DNA of 64,000 nt from Pseudaminobacter soli (ex Li et al. 2025). Lineage in GTDB: Bacteria; Pseudomonadota; Alphaproteobacteria; Rhizobiales; Rhizobiaceae. A program made the translations under genes and the position numbers. The stretch covers positions 186,001 to 250,000 of the forward strand of contig NZ_PXYL01000002.1 of assembly GCF_003012705.1 (NCBI RefSeq), in the 5' to 3' direction. A model generated the notes under the pieces. It was not told the DNA's origin, searched no databases, and saw only the letters and a program-made list of their open reading frames with translations. Shown piece by piece: positions 7,991 to 15,684 of this stretch (position 1 is its first letter; each line of letters begins with the position of its first letter).

Positions 7991-8983
7991 ATGGACCCCG
8001 TCACGGCAGAACAGTCAATCATACGTCGAACGCTGGTGGACACGCGATCCCCTGAGGAGGCGCGGCAGGAGATTGGCCGGATATTCTGTCCGCATTTCCT
8101 GGCGCCCAGCGCACGGCACGCAAACGGCTTTCATGCCGTCCATCGTTCTTCGCGGCAACGCGACTATTCGCTGAATGTGGTGAGCTATGGCACTGAGGTG
8201 GATATCGATCCCGGTGAGCTCTCCAACTTCTTCCTGCTCCAGATTCCGGTTGCCGGCTCCGCAATGGTCCGCTGCGGCAAGGACACCGCGTGTGTCGAGG
8301 CAGGGCGCTCGGCCTCGTTCTTGTCGCCGACCCTTCCCACCAGGATGCGCTGGTCTGGCGATTGCGAAAAGCTGATCGTGCTGATCGCGCGGGAGGCGAT
8401 GCAGAAGCAGTGTGAGCAGATCGTCGGGCGACCCGTCGACAGGGTCGAATTCGCCACCGGCGTCGACACGACCAGCGATGCGGGTCGTCAGCTGCTCGGC
8501 CATGTCAGGCTGATGCGGGAAGCAACCGAGATCGAAAGCGGCATCTTCGGCGACTATCTTGCGCGCCTTGGCGAAAGCTTGACCACGCTCCTGCTCATGT
8601 CATTGTCCCACTCGCAGCGGCGGGTTCTTGAAGTTGCGGCAACACCTGCAGGGTCCGCTGTCGTTGCCCGCGCCGAGGCGTGGATATTGGCCAACATCGA
8701 ACGGTCGTTCTCCGTTGCCGATATTGCGGAGGCAGCCGGCACGAGCTTGCGTTCGCTGCAGGAAGGGGTCCGTCGCCAACGGGGGACCACGCTTACGCAA
8801 ATGATCGAGACCGTTCGGCTGGAACATTTCAGGGCGGCCCTTCAGGATCCTGGCACTAGTCGTTCGGTGACCGAGATCGCCTATATGGCCGGGCTTGGGC
8901 ATCTCGGACGAGCAGCCGCCGCCTACAGGAGACGCTACGGCGAAACGCCATCGGAGACGTTGAGGCGGACGCGTCAAAGGTAG
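7991..8983 (+). CDS. AraC-family transcriptional regulator
   Basis: A 330-residue regulator. The N-terminal half resembles the AraC-binding-like domain of aromatic-catabolism regulators (HFLAPSARHANGFHAVHRSS, LQIPVAGSAMVRCG). The C-terminal third is a double helix-turn-helix: SFSVADIAEAAGTSLRSLQ then SVTEIAYMAGLGHLGRAAAAY with RRRYGETPSETLR. The ATG at 7991 is preferred over an upstream TTG because GGGAGGGG lies just before it. It is transcribed away from the monooxygenase operon, the usual arrangement for an activator of a StyA- or indole-type cluster, and the direct repeat upstream is its likely binding site. Confidence 0.82.
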   Translation: MDPVTAEQSIIRRTLVDTRSPEEARQEIGRIFCPHFLAPSARHANGFHAVHRSSRQRDYSLNVVSYGTEVDIDPGELSNFFLLQIPVAGSAMVRCGKDTACVEAGRSASFLSPTLPTRMRWSGDCEKLIVLIAREAMQKQCEQIVGRPVDRVEFATGVDTTSDAGRQLLGHVRLMREATEIESGIFGDYLARLGESLTTLLLMSLSHSQRRVLEVAATPAGSAVVARAEAWILANIERSFSVADIAEAAGTSLRSLQEGVRRQRGTTLTQMIETVRLEHFRAALQDPGTSRSVTEIAYMAGLGHLGRAAAAYRRRYGETPSETLRRTRQR

Positions 8984-9141
8984 TGCGTGTTCAGCGAACG
9001 GTGAGGCCTAGTTGGTTCCCGGCCATCGGCGTGAAGAGTTGGCGGATGCTGATGTCGGCAAACAGGAAAATCGGCATGGGGAGTTCCGGATAGCTCCCAT
9101 TCAAAATGATGGGACCCCGGCCGCGATCAGGGCGCCCTAGT

Positions 9142-9309
9142 TCAGCTGCGCCGAAGGAATAGCAGGTAAAAAGCTGCAAACACCAAGACAATTCCAATAT
9201 TCACGGCCAGCCGCTCCCAGAATCGATCTCTGAAGAACAGAAAATCCACACCGACTATGACCGCTGCCATCGTTATCACGTAAAGCACGATAGCTAAATG
9301 TCTGCTCAT
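9142..9309 (-). CDS. Small two-helix membrane protein
   Basis: A 55-residue hydrophobic protein with two predicted transmembrane segments, LAIVLYVITMAAVIVGVDFL and LAVNIGIVLVFAAFYLLFL, joined by the charged loop FRDRFWER and ending in basic residues. The frame is open further upstream to 9345, with two other ATGs and no convincing ribosome binding site for any, so the start is uncertain. Short proteins with this layout are common in rhizobia; the function is unknown. It stands alone between the AraC gene and the ABC transporter operon. Confidence 0.5.
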   Translation of the reverse strand: MSRHLAIVLYVITMAAVIVGVDFLFFRDRFWERLAVNIGIVLVFAAFYLLFLRRS

Positions 9310-9738
9310 TGAAGAGGGGTTCTCCATTTTTGCCGGGTAACTCATGGGGCCGGCCAGACACAGAATTCAAAGTGGGCGTCCGTCTTGGCTCAACTAGCGG
9401 ATCCCTTCGAATTTGGGACCGTCGATCGACACGATTCTGACTCGACTGAAGTCGATATCAGCCAAGAATCCGTTTCCGCCCTCGTTCGCCGATACCCCCG
9501 TCGATTGACGCAAAAGCGAACTCACTCGCCACGCTGAGCTTGTCACGGCGCTCTGATTTTGGTTCCCGCGCCGCGAACCGATTGCGCGTTAGAGAATACG
9601 AAGCTTGGGTGGCGACATCGTTAGGACAGCCCAACGGCACACCATCCGTTGGAAAACACGATCGGAACCGCAGCTTGTCTCCCGCCGTCGCGCTACGTTT
9701 AGTGCTCCGATTTTCCGCTCAACTTTTGCAGCACGTCG
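9310..9738. other. Gene-free stretch
   Basis: I find no supportable gene here. The only structure noted is a perfect 7-bp inverted repeat CCAACGG / CCGTTGG at 9631-9652 with an 8-base loop, about 90 bp past the end of the leftward transporter operon. It lacks a T-run, so a terminator role is weak. Confidence 0.4.
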
Positions 9739-10641
9739 CTAAGCACGCATTGTTTCGCGCAAGGCGCTGCGGCCACGCAGCATGGGAAGTCCGAGCGTCA
9801 CCAGTACGAAGGCGGCCGTCACGACCTTTAAGTCGCTTGGTTGCAGCCCAAGCGACAGCGCAAGCGACACCAGTTGATAGTAGATCGCCGCGCCGACCAC
9901 TGGCGCCAGCAATTGCCGGGTCACCGTCTGCCGTCCGGTGATTGTTTCGCCGATGACCAGGGATGCGAGACCGTTGATCAGGATGCCGGTGCCCATGCCA
10001 ACATCGGCATAGCCCTGCAATTGTACAATCAACGCGCCTCCGAGGGCCGTTAGGCCCGAGGCGATGCCCAACCCGGCGATCGTGCAGGTCCAGATACTGA
10101 TGCCGAGCGACGGCGCCAGATCCGGATTGATGCCTATCACGCGCATTGCCGCCCCAGCCTGCGTGGCCAGATACCAGCGCAAGGCGATCAGAACCGCGAC
10201 GATCAATATGGCGAATGTGACGACTTGCAACCGGACGTCGCTCAGAATGGCCGGGTTGATCTGCATGAAGATGTTGTCGGCGCCGAACAATGCGACGTTG
10301 GAGCGGCCGAGGATGCGCATATTGAGGCTGTAGAGCGCCGTGAAAACCAGGATGCCTGCCAGCAGCGAATTGATCCGAAAACGCAGGTGGACCAGTGCGG
10401 TTGCCGCGCCTGCTCCAGCGCCAGCGAGTATGGCCGCCAGCGTTGCAAGCAGTGGCGAATACCCTGCCATCAGCAATGTCGCACACACGCAGCCCCCGAG
10501 TGGGAAGGCACCTTCGCTAGTGAGGTCAGGAAAGCTCAGCAGCCGGAACGGGATCATGATACCGAGTACTAGGAACGAATAGATGAGGCTTTGCGACAGC
10601 GTCACCGGCACGAGATTGAGATAAGCCTGGATCACGTCCAT
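9739..10641 (-). CDS. ABC transporter permease, TrpY / LivH-like
   Basis: A 300-residue membrane protein with about eight helices, of the branched-chain amino-acid permease superfamily (BPD_transp_2). Recognisable stretches are YSFLVLGIMIPFRLLSFPDLTSEGAFPLGG, INSLLAGILVFTALYSLNMRILGRSN and GITGRQ-like VIGETITGRQTV. This permease type partners PF04392-family binding proteins in the TrpXYZ systems. It is the last gene of a leftward operon, 4 bp after the ATPase gene. The substrate is unproven; the tryptophan name for the family rests on regulation in Firmicutes and may not transfer. Confidence 0.8.
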   Translation of the reverse strand: MDVIQAYLNLVPVTLSQSLIYSFLVLGIMIPFRLLSFPDLTSEGAFPLGGCVCATLLMAGYSPLLATLAAILAGAGAGAATALVHLRFRINSLLAGILVFTALYSLNMRILGRSNVALFGADNIFMQINPAILSDVRLQVVTFAILIVAVLIALRWYLATQAGAAMRVIGINPDLAPSLGISIWTCTIAGLGIASGLTALGGALIVQLQGYADVGMGTGILINGLASLVIGETITGRQTVTRQLLAPVVGAAIYYQLVSLALSLGLQPSDLKVVTAAFVLVTLGLPMLRGRSALRETMRA

Positions 10642-10645
10642 TTTG

Positions 10646-11458
10646 TCAGGTTCCCAGCAGCATGCGGTCGTTGTCTATTCGGAACTTTTCGACGAGATCG
10701 GCAGGCGTGAGCGCTGCCTTTTCGATGCCGCCGATGTCGTCGCGGACGCGGCCGGCGTCCATCATTACCAGCCGATTGCCGGTCTCGATTGCCTGGCGCA
10801 TGTTGTGGGTGACCATCAATGTGGTGAGCGACTGTTCGGCGACGATCCGCAATGTCATCTCCATAACCAGATCGGCGGTACGGGGATCCAGTGCAGCGGT
10901 GTGCTCGTCGAGCAAAAGCAGCGAGGGGCGCGACAGCGACGCCATGATCAGCGACAACGCCTGGCGTTGACCACCCGAGAGTTGGGCCACAGGGGTCGAC
11001 AGGCGACCTTCCATGCCGAGTGACAGGCCAGCGAGCAACGCCCTGTAGCGATCGCGTTTGGCGCCGTCGAGATGGGGCGTAAAGCCTCTGCGTTGCCCGC
11101 GCTGCTCGGCCAGAGCCAGGTTTTCCTCGATGGTCATCGCGGCTGCGGTACCGACCATCGGGTCTTGAAACACACGTGAGATCAGGCCTGCCCTTTTGTG
11201 CGCGGGCAGACGGGTGATTTCGCGGCCGTCAAGGGTGATCGAGCCGCCGTCCGGCTCGATCGCGCCTGCGATGGTGTTGAGCAGCGTCGACTTGCCGGCG
11301 CCGTTCGAGCCGATGATGACGACGAAGTCGCCGCGATTGAGCGCAAGGTCCGCCCCGTCGAGTGCGGGTCGCGCTCCGGCGAGACCCGCGTTGAAGGTCT
11401 TGCGTAAGCCTGCGCAGACAAGCAGGGGCATGCCCACCGATGTCACTTCAGGAGCCAT
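10646..11458 (-). CDS. ABC transporter ATP-binding protein, TrpZ-like
   Basis: A 270-residue ATPase with Walker A GSNGAGKST, Q-loop VFQDPMVGT, signature LSGGQRQALSL, Walker B LLLLDEHTAALDP and the switch histidine in VTHNM. The ATG at 11458 overlaps the end of the binding-protein gene by 16 bp. A downstream ATG giving MPLLVCAGLRKTF is an alternative. The open frame extends far upstream but there it only mirrors the binding-protein gene. DEHTAALDP, with His after DE, is usual for this transporter group. Confidence 0.85.
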   Translation of the reverse strand: MAPEVTSVGMPLLVCAGLRKTFNAGLAGARPALDGADLALNRGDFVVIIGSNGAGKSTLLNTIAGAIEPDGGSITLDGREITRLPAHKRAGLISRVFQDPMVGTAAAMTIEENLALAEQRGQRRGFTPHLDGAKRDRYRALLAGLSLGMEGRLSTPVAQLSGGQRQALSLIMASLSRPSLLLLDEHTAALDPRTADLVMEMTLRIVAEQSLTTLMVTHNMRQAIETGNRLVMMDAGRVRDDIGGIEKAALTPADLVEKFRIDNDRMLLGT

Positions 11459-12414
11459 GGGCTGTCCTTGAGCGCTTCCGGAACCGTCAGGCCGACGCCC
11501 GCGAGGCCCTTGGGGCTGACATAGGCGTCGAAGTCCTCGGCCTTGGGCACATAGGGCGCAATGTCGGCCGGCTTCTCGCCCTTGAGGATCCGGTCGGCGA
11601 TATCGGCCGCGTGCTCGCCGTTCTTGCGATAGGAAATGGCGTGGAAGCCAGCGAGTTGGTCCTTGAGGTCGGGGGCATAGACCGAGTTGAACAGCGGCAG
11701 CTTGATCCGCTGTGCAACCTGCGCAACAACCGGCACTGACGTCTGCACGACGTTGGACTGTATGAGGAAGATAGCGTCCACCTGCCCGGCGAAGGTCTGG
11801 ACACGCTGGGGCAGATCGTTGGGATTGTCGACCGGCACGCCGACGACCTCGATACCGGCCTTGGCGGCCGCCTTGTGGATCAGCTCCATATTGGAGGTGT
11901 CGTTGTCCTCGCCCGGATTGAACAGGGTTCCGACTTTCTTCACGCCCGGCAACACCTTCTTGAGATAGTCGAAGGAGGCGTCGAAATCGGGTAGCATGGA
12001 GGCGCCCGAACTCCATGCCGAACCGTGTTGCCAATCCGGCACGATGCCTGCCACGACCGGATCCACCACCGCGCCAAATACGACTGGGATCGACTTGTCG
12101 GTGATGCCGCGCACCGCCGCCTGGTTGAGCCCGGTTGTGATGGCGAGGATCAGCGCCGGGTGCTTCGCCTCAACCTGCTGCAGGATCTGCGGAACAAGGC
12201 TGCGGTCGAAATTGGCGTGCTGGAAGCCGTAGGTGACGTCCTTGCCTTCGACATAGCCCAGCTCGGCCATCCGGGCCTTGAAGCCTTCGGCCACCTGATT
12301 GAGCGCGGGGTGCTCGCCGAAGCTGGCGATTTCGACCAGTTTCGGATCAGCCAAGGCTGCGCCATTTGCGGCGGTGAGCAAGGCTGCAGCGAGCAGCCAC
12401 TTCATCAATTTCAC
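11443..12414 (-). CDS. ABC transporter substrate-binding protein, TrpX-like (PF04392)
   Basis: A 323-residue periplasmic protein with a Sec signal (MKLMKWLLAAALLTAANGAALA). Motifs typical of the ABC_sub_bind family follow: KLVEIASFGEHPALNQVAEGF, AELGYVEGKDVTYGF, ALILAITTGLNQAAV, KKVGTLFNPGEDN and FLIQSNVVQTSVPVVA. The family binds small organic solutes, and in some cases tryptophan or other aromatic amino acids. It is followed by its ATPase (overlap) and permease, and preceded by an M19-type peptidase homologue 21 bp upstream. That context favours an amino-acid or peptide-derived solute. Confidence 0.84.
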   Translation of the reverse strand: MKLMKWLLAAALLTAANGAALADPKLVEIASFGEHPALNQVAEGFKARMAELGYVEGKDVTYGFQHANFDRSLVPQILQQVEAKHPALILAITTGLNQAAVRGITDKSIPVVFGAVVDPVVAGIVPDWQHGSAWSSGASMLPDFDASFDYLKKVLPGVKKVGTLFNPGEDNDTSNMELIHKAAAKAGIEVVGVPVDNPNDLPQRVQTFAGQVDAIFLIQSNVVQTSVPVVAQVAQRIKLPLFNSVYAPDLKDQLAGFHAISYRKNGEHAADIADRILKGEKPADIAPYVPKAEDFDAYVSPKGLAGVGLTVPEALKDSPWLLK

Positions 12415-12435
12415 GACACGCTCCTTGAGTTGGAT

Positions 12436-13443
12436 TTACACGGTAGAGGGGCGCCAGTTCTGTTCAGCGACCCGCAGGAAATTCTCGCCCAGCACGCCGA
12501 GGATGGCGGCTTCCGAATAGCCGTGGCGTTCCAGGGCTTCGACCAACTCGGGCAAGACCTCCGGTTTGACGTCGGCCCAGGGCGGGCGGGGATACCCCCG
12601 CAACGCCATCATCGGACCAGAGTCGTAGAGCTTGGTCATGAATGGCTGGTAGAAGACGGTGTCGAGGCCTAGGCCGACATGTTCGGGTCCGACGAGCTGG
12701 GCGACATGATCGATGTGACGCATCAGGGCCGGAACGTCTGAGCGGTTGTCGTCGGTCAGGAAGGCGCCAATCGAGTTGATGCCGACCACGCCACCGCGCT
12801 GGGCAAGAGCCTTGATCTGGACGTCGTCGATGTTGCGCTCATGGTTCTTCAGCGCACGAACGCTCGAATGTGAAAACACCACCGGCTTTTCCGACAATTC
12901 GATAATGTCGAGCGACGTGTTGATGCCGGCGTGGCTGGCGTCGAGCATCATGCCGACGCGGTTCGCCTCGGCGACGAAGGCCCGTCCCAGCATCGACAGA
13001 CCTGCGTCCGAGGGCTCGTGGCAGCCGTCCCCAAGTGGATTGCGGGTATTGTAGGCCAAAATCATCCAGCGGATGCCGAGCCGGTACCAGCTATCGATCA
13101 TGGCCGGCTCATAGGCGGCCGGGCCGGCGCCCTGCAGGTGGAACCCGATCGCCGTCTTGCCCGACTGCTTGGCTGCGCGAATGTCGGCCACGGTTTCGAT
13201 GAGCTGGTAGTCGTGGGCGCGCTGCTCGAACCATCGCCTCTGCTGGGCGAGGTGGCGAAGGGTGGGTTCCGGTCGGTCCCAATCGGCGCCGATGGTCAGC
13301 GAAAGGAAAGAGAAACCCGCGTTGCGGTACCGGACAAGCATATCCGGCCCCTCATCGAGACATTCGGGAGTCCAGCCTACCGCACTTTCCCAGACGACAG
13401 CCTTGTCGATGAGGTTCCTGGCTGAAACTGTCACTGCGTACAC
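12436..13443 (-). CDS. Membrane dipeptidase homologue (peptidase M19), variant metal site
   Basis: A 335-residue TIM-barrel protein of the renal dipeptidase family. The C-terminal metal region is conserved: MLDASHAG (His171), VVFSHSSVRAL (His192), VGINSIGAFL and VGLGLDTVF (Asp261). The N-terminal DGHxD ligand pair is absent (the segment reads LIDKAVVWES), and the bridging glutamate of the usual xEG motif is replaced in FHLQGAGP (Gln104). So it may bind one metal or act as a different hydrolase or a binding protein. It is the promoter-proximal gene of the leftward transporter operon, facing a divergent LysR gene. Processing the transported solute is a plausible role. Confidence 0.75.
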   Translation of the reverse strand: MYAVTVSARNLIDKAVVWESAVGWTPECLDEGPDMLVRYRNAGFSFLSLTIGADWDRPEPTLRHLAQQRRWFEQRAHDYQLIETVADIRAAKQSGKTAIGFHLQGAGPAAYEPAMIDSWYRLGIRWMILAYNTRNPLGDGCHEPSDAGLSMLGRAFVAEANRVGMMLDASHAGINTSLDIIELSEKPVVFSHSSVRALKNHERNIDDVQIKALAQRGGVVGINSIGAFLTDDNRSDVPALMRHIDHVAQLVGPEHVGLGLDTVFYQPFMTKLYDSGPMMALRGYPRPPWADVKPEVLPELVEALERHGYSEAAILGVLGENFLRVAEQNWRPSTV

Positions 13444-13520
13444 ACCCGATGAGTATTGAAGTTCATAGCGTCAGCTAATCGGCAATCTCGTTGTTGCGCT
13501 ATTGTCGGGAATGGGTTTGA

Positions 13521-13540
13521 TTGTTTCATGTTTGAAACAA
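13521..13540. promoter_or_regulatory. Perfect palindrome, candidate LysR operator
   Basis: TTGTTTCA and TGAAACAA are perfect inverted 8-bp arms around a 4-base centre. The site lies in the 110-bp gap between the divergent M19 operon and LysR gene, ending 13 bp before the LysR ATG, where it could autorepress and control the operon. Confidence 0.55.
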
Positions 13541-13553
13541 TTTAGGTCCAGCA

Positions 13554-14471
13554 ATGCCGACCGCACCCGACCCTTTCGACCTGATGATTTTCGCGCGTGT
13601 GGCCGAGACAGGCAGCTTCAGCGCCGCGGCTGAACGGCTTGGCCTGCCGAAGTCGACGGTATCCCGACGCGTGTCCGTTCTTGAAAGTCAGCTTGGTGAG
13701 CGCCTGCTCCAGCGCACCACGCGTCGCAACGTCCTGACCGAGATGGGCCAACGCATCCTCATCCCGGCCGAACAAATTATCCACGAGGTCGATGCAGTCA
13801 TGGCGGTCGCCGAGCACCGCCAGGTGACGCCGTCCGGGCGGTTGCGCGTATCCGTGCCTGGCGACCTTGCTGCGATCTCGCTCGCTCCTATGCTGGCGGA
13901 TTTCAGCAAGGCGTACAGTGAAATCCAGCTAGAGCTCGACCTCTCGCCACGTTATGTCGACGTGATCGCCGATGGCTTCGACCTAGCCATACGGATTGGC
14001 AGAGAAACGCAGGACCTTCAGTTGACCACCCGGCATCTGGTCGACCTGGGTATCAGTCTCTACGCGTCGCCGCTCTACACGGAACGCGCCGGCGAGCCCG
14101 ATACACCGGAGGCGCTGGGACGGCATGACGTCCTCGTGCTGCTCGCCGATGGCATTCCGGTGACCTGGCTTCTCAGCAGAGACGCTCTTTCGGTTCCGGT
14201 CGATATGTCAGGGCGGCGGGTTACAGCGAATTCTTATGAACTTCTCTTCCGCCTGGCGCGTTCGGGCGCAGGCATAACGGCCATGCCGGATCTGTTCGCC
14301 CGGCCTTATCTCGCCAGCGGCGAACTGGTTCGCGTCCTGCCTGAATGGCGCCTACCTCCGGCGATGGTGCGCGCCGTCTTTCCAAGCAGGCAGCTTATGC
14401 CGCGCAAGACACGGGTTTTCATCGATGCGCTGCTCAGCCATCTCAAGCCACGCCCATTGAGGCCGGCATAG
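13554..14471 (+). CDS. LysR-family transcriptional regulator
   Basis: A 305-residue LysR protein. The winged helix is at residues 8-65 (FDLMIFARVAETGSFSAAAERL, LPKSTVSRRVSVLE, RLLQRTTRRNVLTEMG), followed by a co-inducer domain with GRLRVSVPGDLA, FDLAIRIGRETQDLQ and SGAGITAMPDLFA. It belongs to the group whose DNA-binding tail reads RTTR. It diverges from the M19-TrpXYZ operon and has a perfect palindrome just before its start, so it probably controls that operon and itself. The inducer is unknown. Confidence 0.85.
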   Translation: MPTAPDPFDLMIFARVAETGSFSAAAERLGLPKSTVSRRVSVLESQLGERLLQRTTRRNVLTEMGQRILIPAEQIIHEVDAVMAVAEHRQVTPSGRLRVSVPGDLAAISLAPMLADFSKAYSEIQLELDLSPRYVDVIADGFDLAIRIGRETQDLQLTTRHLVDLGISLYASPLYTERAGEPDTPEALGRHDVLVLLADGIPVTWLLSRDALSVPVDMSGRRVTANSYELLFRLARSGAGITAMPDLFARPYLASGELVRVLPEWRLPPAMVRAVFPSRQLMPRKTRVFIDALLSHLKPRPLRPA

Positions 14472-14999
14472 CCGCCGTCATCTTGGCCGGTCTTTCCCGA
14501 TACCGGTAAGGTCCGGCTAACGTAGCGTGCGGTGGCGTAGGGCTCGGTTGCGAGGGCAACGACCGATACCGACATTTGCTACAGGTTGCAGTCTAATGCG
14601 AAGTCGCTCCAAGTTTCACTCGAAACAGCGAACCAATCAGGTGGGTCAGAAGCGGGCCTCCAGTCCGATCTTTGCACCGTCCTGTTTACACTCCGGCAAC
14701 TGTCAACGTGCTTCTTGCCGTGACAGTGTATCCCGGCACTCTTTTCCATGAAGGACAACGGCATGCGCCTCACGTTCGGCAGCTTTCGGCCCCACTGCGA
14801 TCGGTCACTATTCGCCCTGAGCCACCGCTACTAGGCGCAGAATGAAGGGCTCGCGGTAGCTGTCAACCTCCAGTTGCGGCGATGGGTGTAACCCGCTGCG
14901 CCTCACCTAACAGTATACCAAATATGCGGTGGCGGTTGGCCGTGACGGAGGCATAGAACATGCCTGCAATTCGGTCGTGCGTCGTACCCCGACGTCCAG
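14472..14999. other. Gene-free stretch
   Basis: About 530 bp between the LysR gene and the convergent GreA/B-like gene. Short open frames exist in several phases but none has a ribosome binding site, recognisable motif or sensible composition. It may be decayed coding sequence; I cannot assign it. Confidence 0.4.
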
Positions 15000-15482
15000 C
15001 TAAGAAATGGACAGGATCTCCAGTTCGCGCTGCGCTAGCTGGACGACGTCACCAACTCTTTTGCCAATCAGCGCGATGGCAACCGGTGAACCATGCGATA
15101 TGGAAGCTTGAGACGGGTTGGCCTCATCCTCACCGACAATGCGGAAGGTCTGGGTGCGGCCATCGTCACGCGCGAATGTAACGGTGTGACCGAAGGCGAT
15201 CACTTCATTGGACGTGGACACCGGCATAAGCTGAGCCGTACGAACCCGCTCGGCATAATAGCGCACATCACGAAGCGGAACCGCCGACTGTCGCCGCCGT
15301 TCGTTGACATCTTCCAGCACGTTGGCGGCCTCGAGAGCCTGCCGGGCGCGGGCCAATTCATCTTGCAGCATCCTGAGACCCGCCTCCGTGACGAGGTTGA
15401 TTCGATCGGAAATAGGGCGAGCCGGGAGGATGGTTTCCGACGCTGCCTCGGCGCTTTCCTCCTTGGCAAATGCTACGCTCAA
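15000..15482 (-). CDS. GreA/GreB-family elongation factor-like protein
   Basis: A 160-residue protein. An N-terminal helical part (INLVTEAGLRMLQDELARARQALE) corresponds to the Gre coiled coil. A C-terminal FKBP-like domain follows, with VIAFGHTVTFARDDGRTQTFRIVGEDEANPSQ, SISHGSPVAIALIGKRVGD and a closing ELEILSI. Gre proteins bind in the RNA polymerase secondary channel and aid transcript cleavage or pause release; Rnk-like relatives act otherwise. The start appears to be TTG, with AGGGAG at a suitable distance; no in-frame ATG fits. It stands alone on the minus strand. Confidence 0.75.
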   Translation of the reverse strand: MSVAFAKEESAEAASETILPARPISDRINLVTEAGLRMLQDELARARQALEAANVLEDVNERRRQSAVPLRDVRYYAERVRTAQLMPVSTSNEVIAFGHTVTFARDDGRTQTFRIVGEDEANPSQASISHGSPVAIALIGKRVGDVVQLAQRELEILSIS

Positions 15483-15684
15483 TTGGTCGGAACTCCCTGC
15501 TGAACACTGTCAGTGACCGGATAGCCCACAGCCGACGATAAAGCTGCAACAATTTGACAGCTGGCTTCGGCAGAAGCGGAATGTCCACAAAGGCGGAAGC
15601 GGTATGGCTGCTATCCGCGACGGCGGCGGAAATCGAACATCCATGGCATGCTCTCCTTCCAATCAAAGCACCGATGCATCCCGC

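Noticed and set aside
9631-9652. CCAACGG / CCGTTGG hairpin as a terminator
   Set aside because: Lacks a T-run and lies about 90 bp beyond the operon end, so I mention it only as structure.
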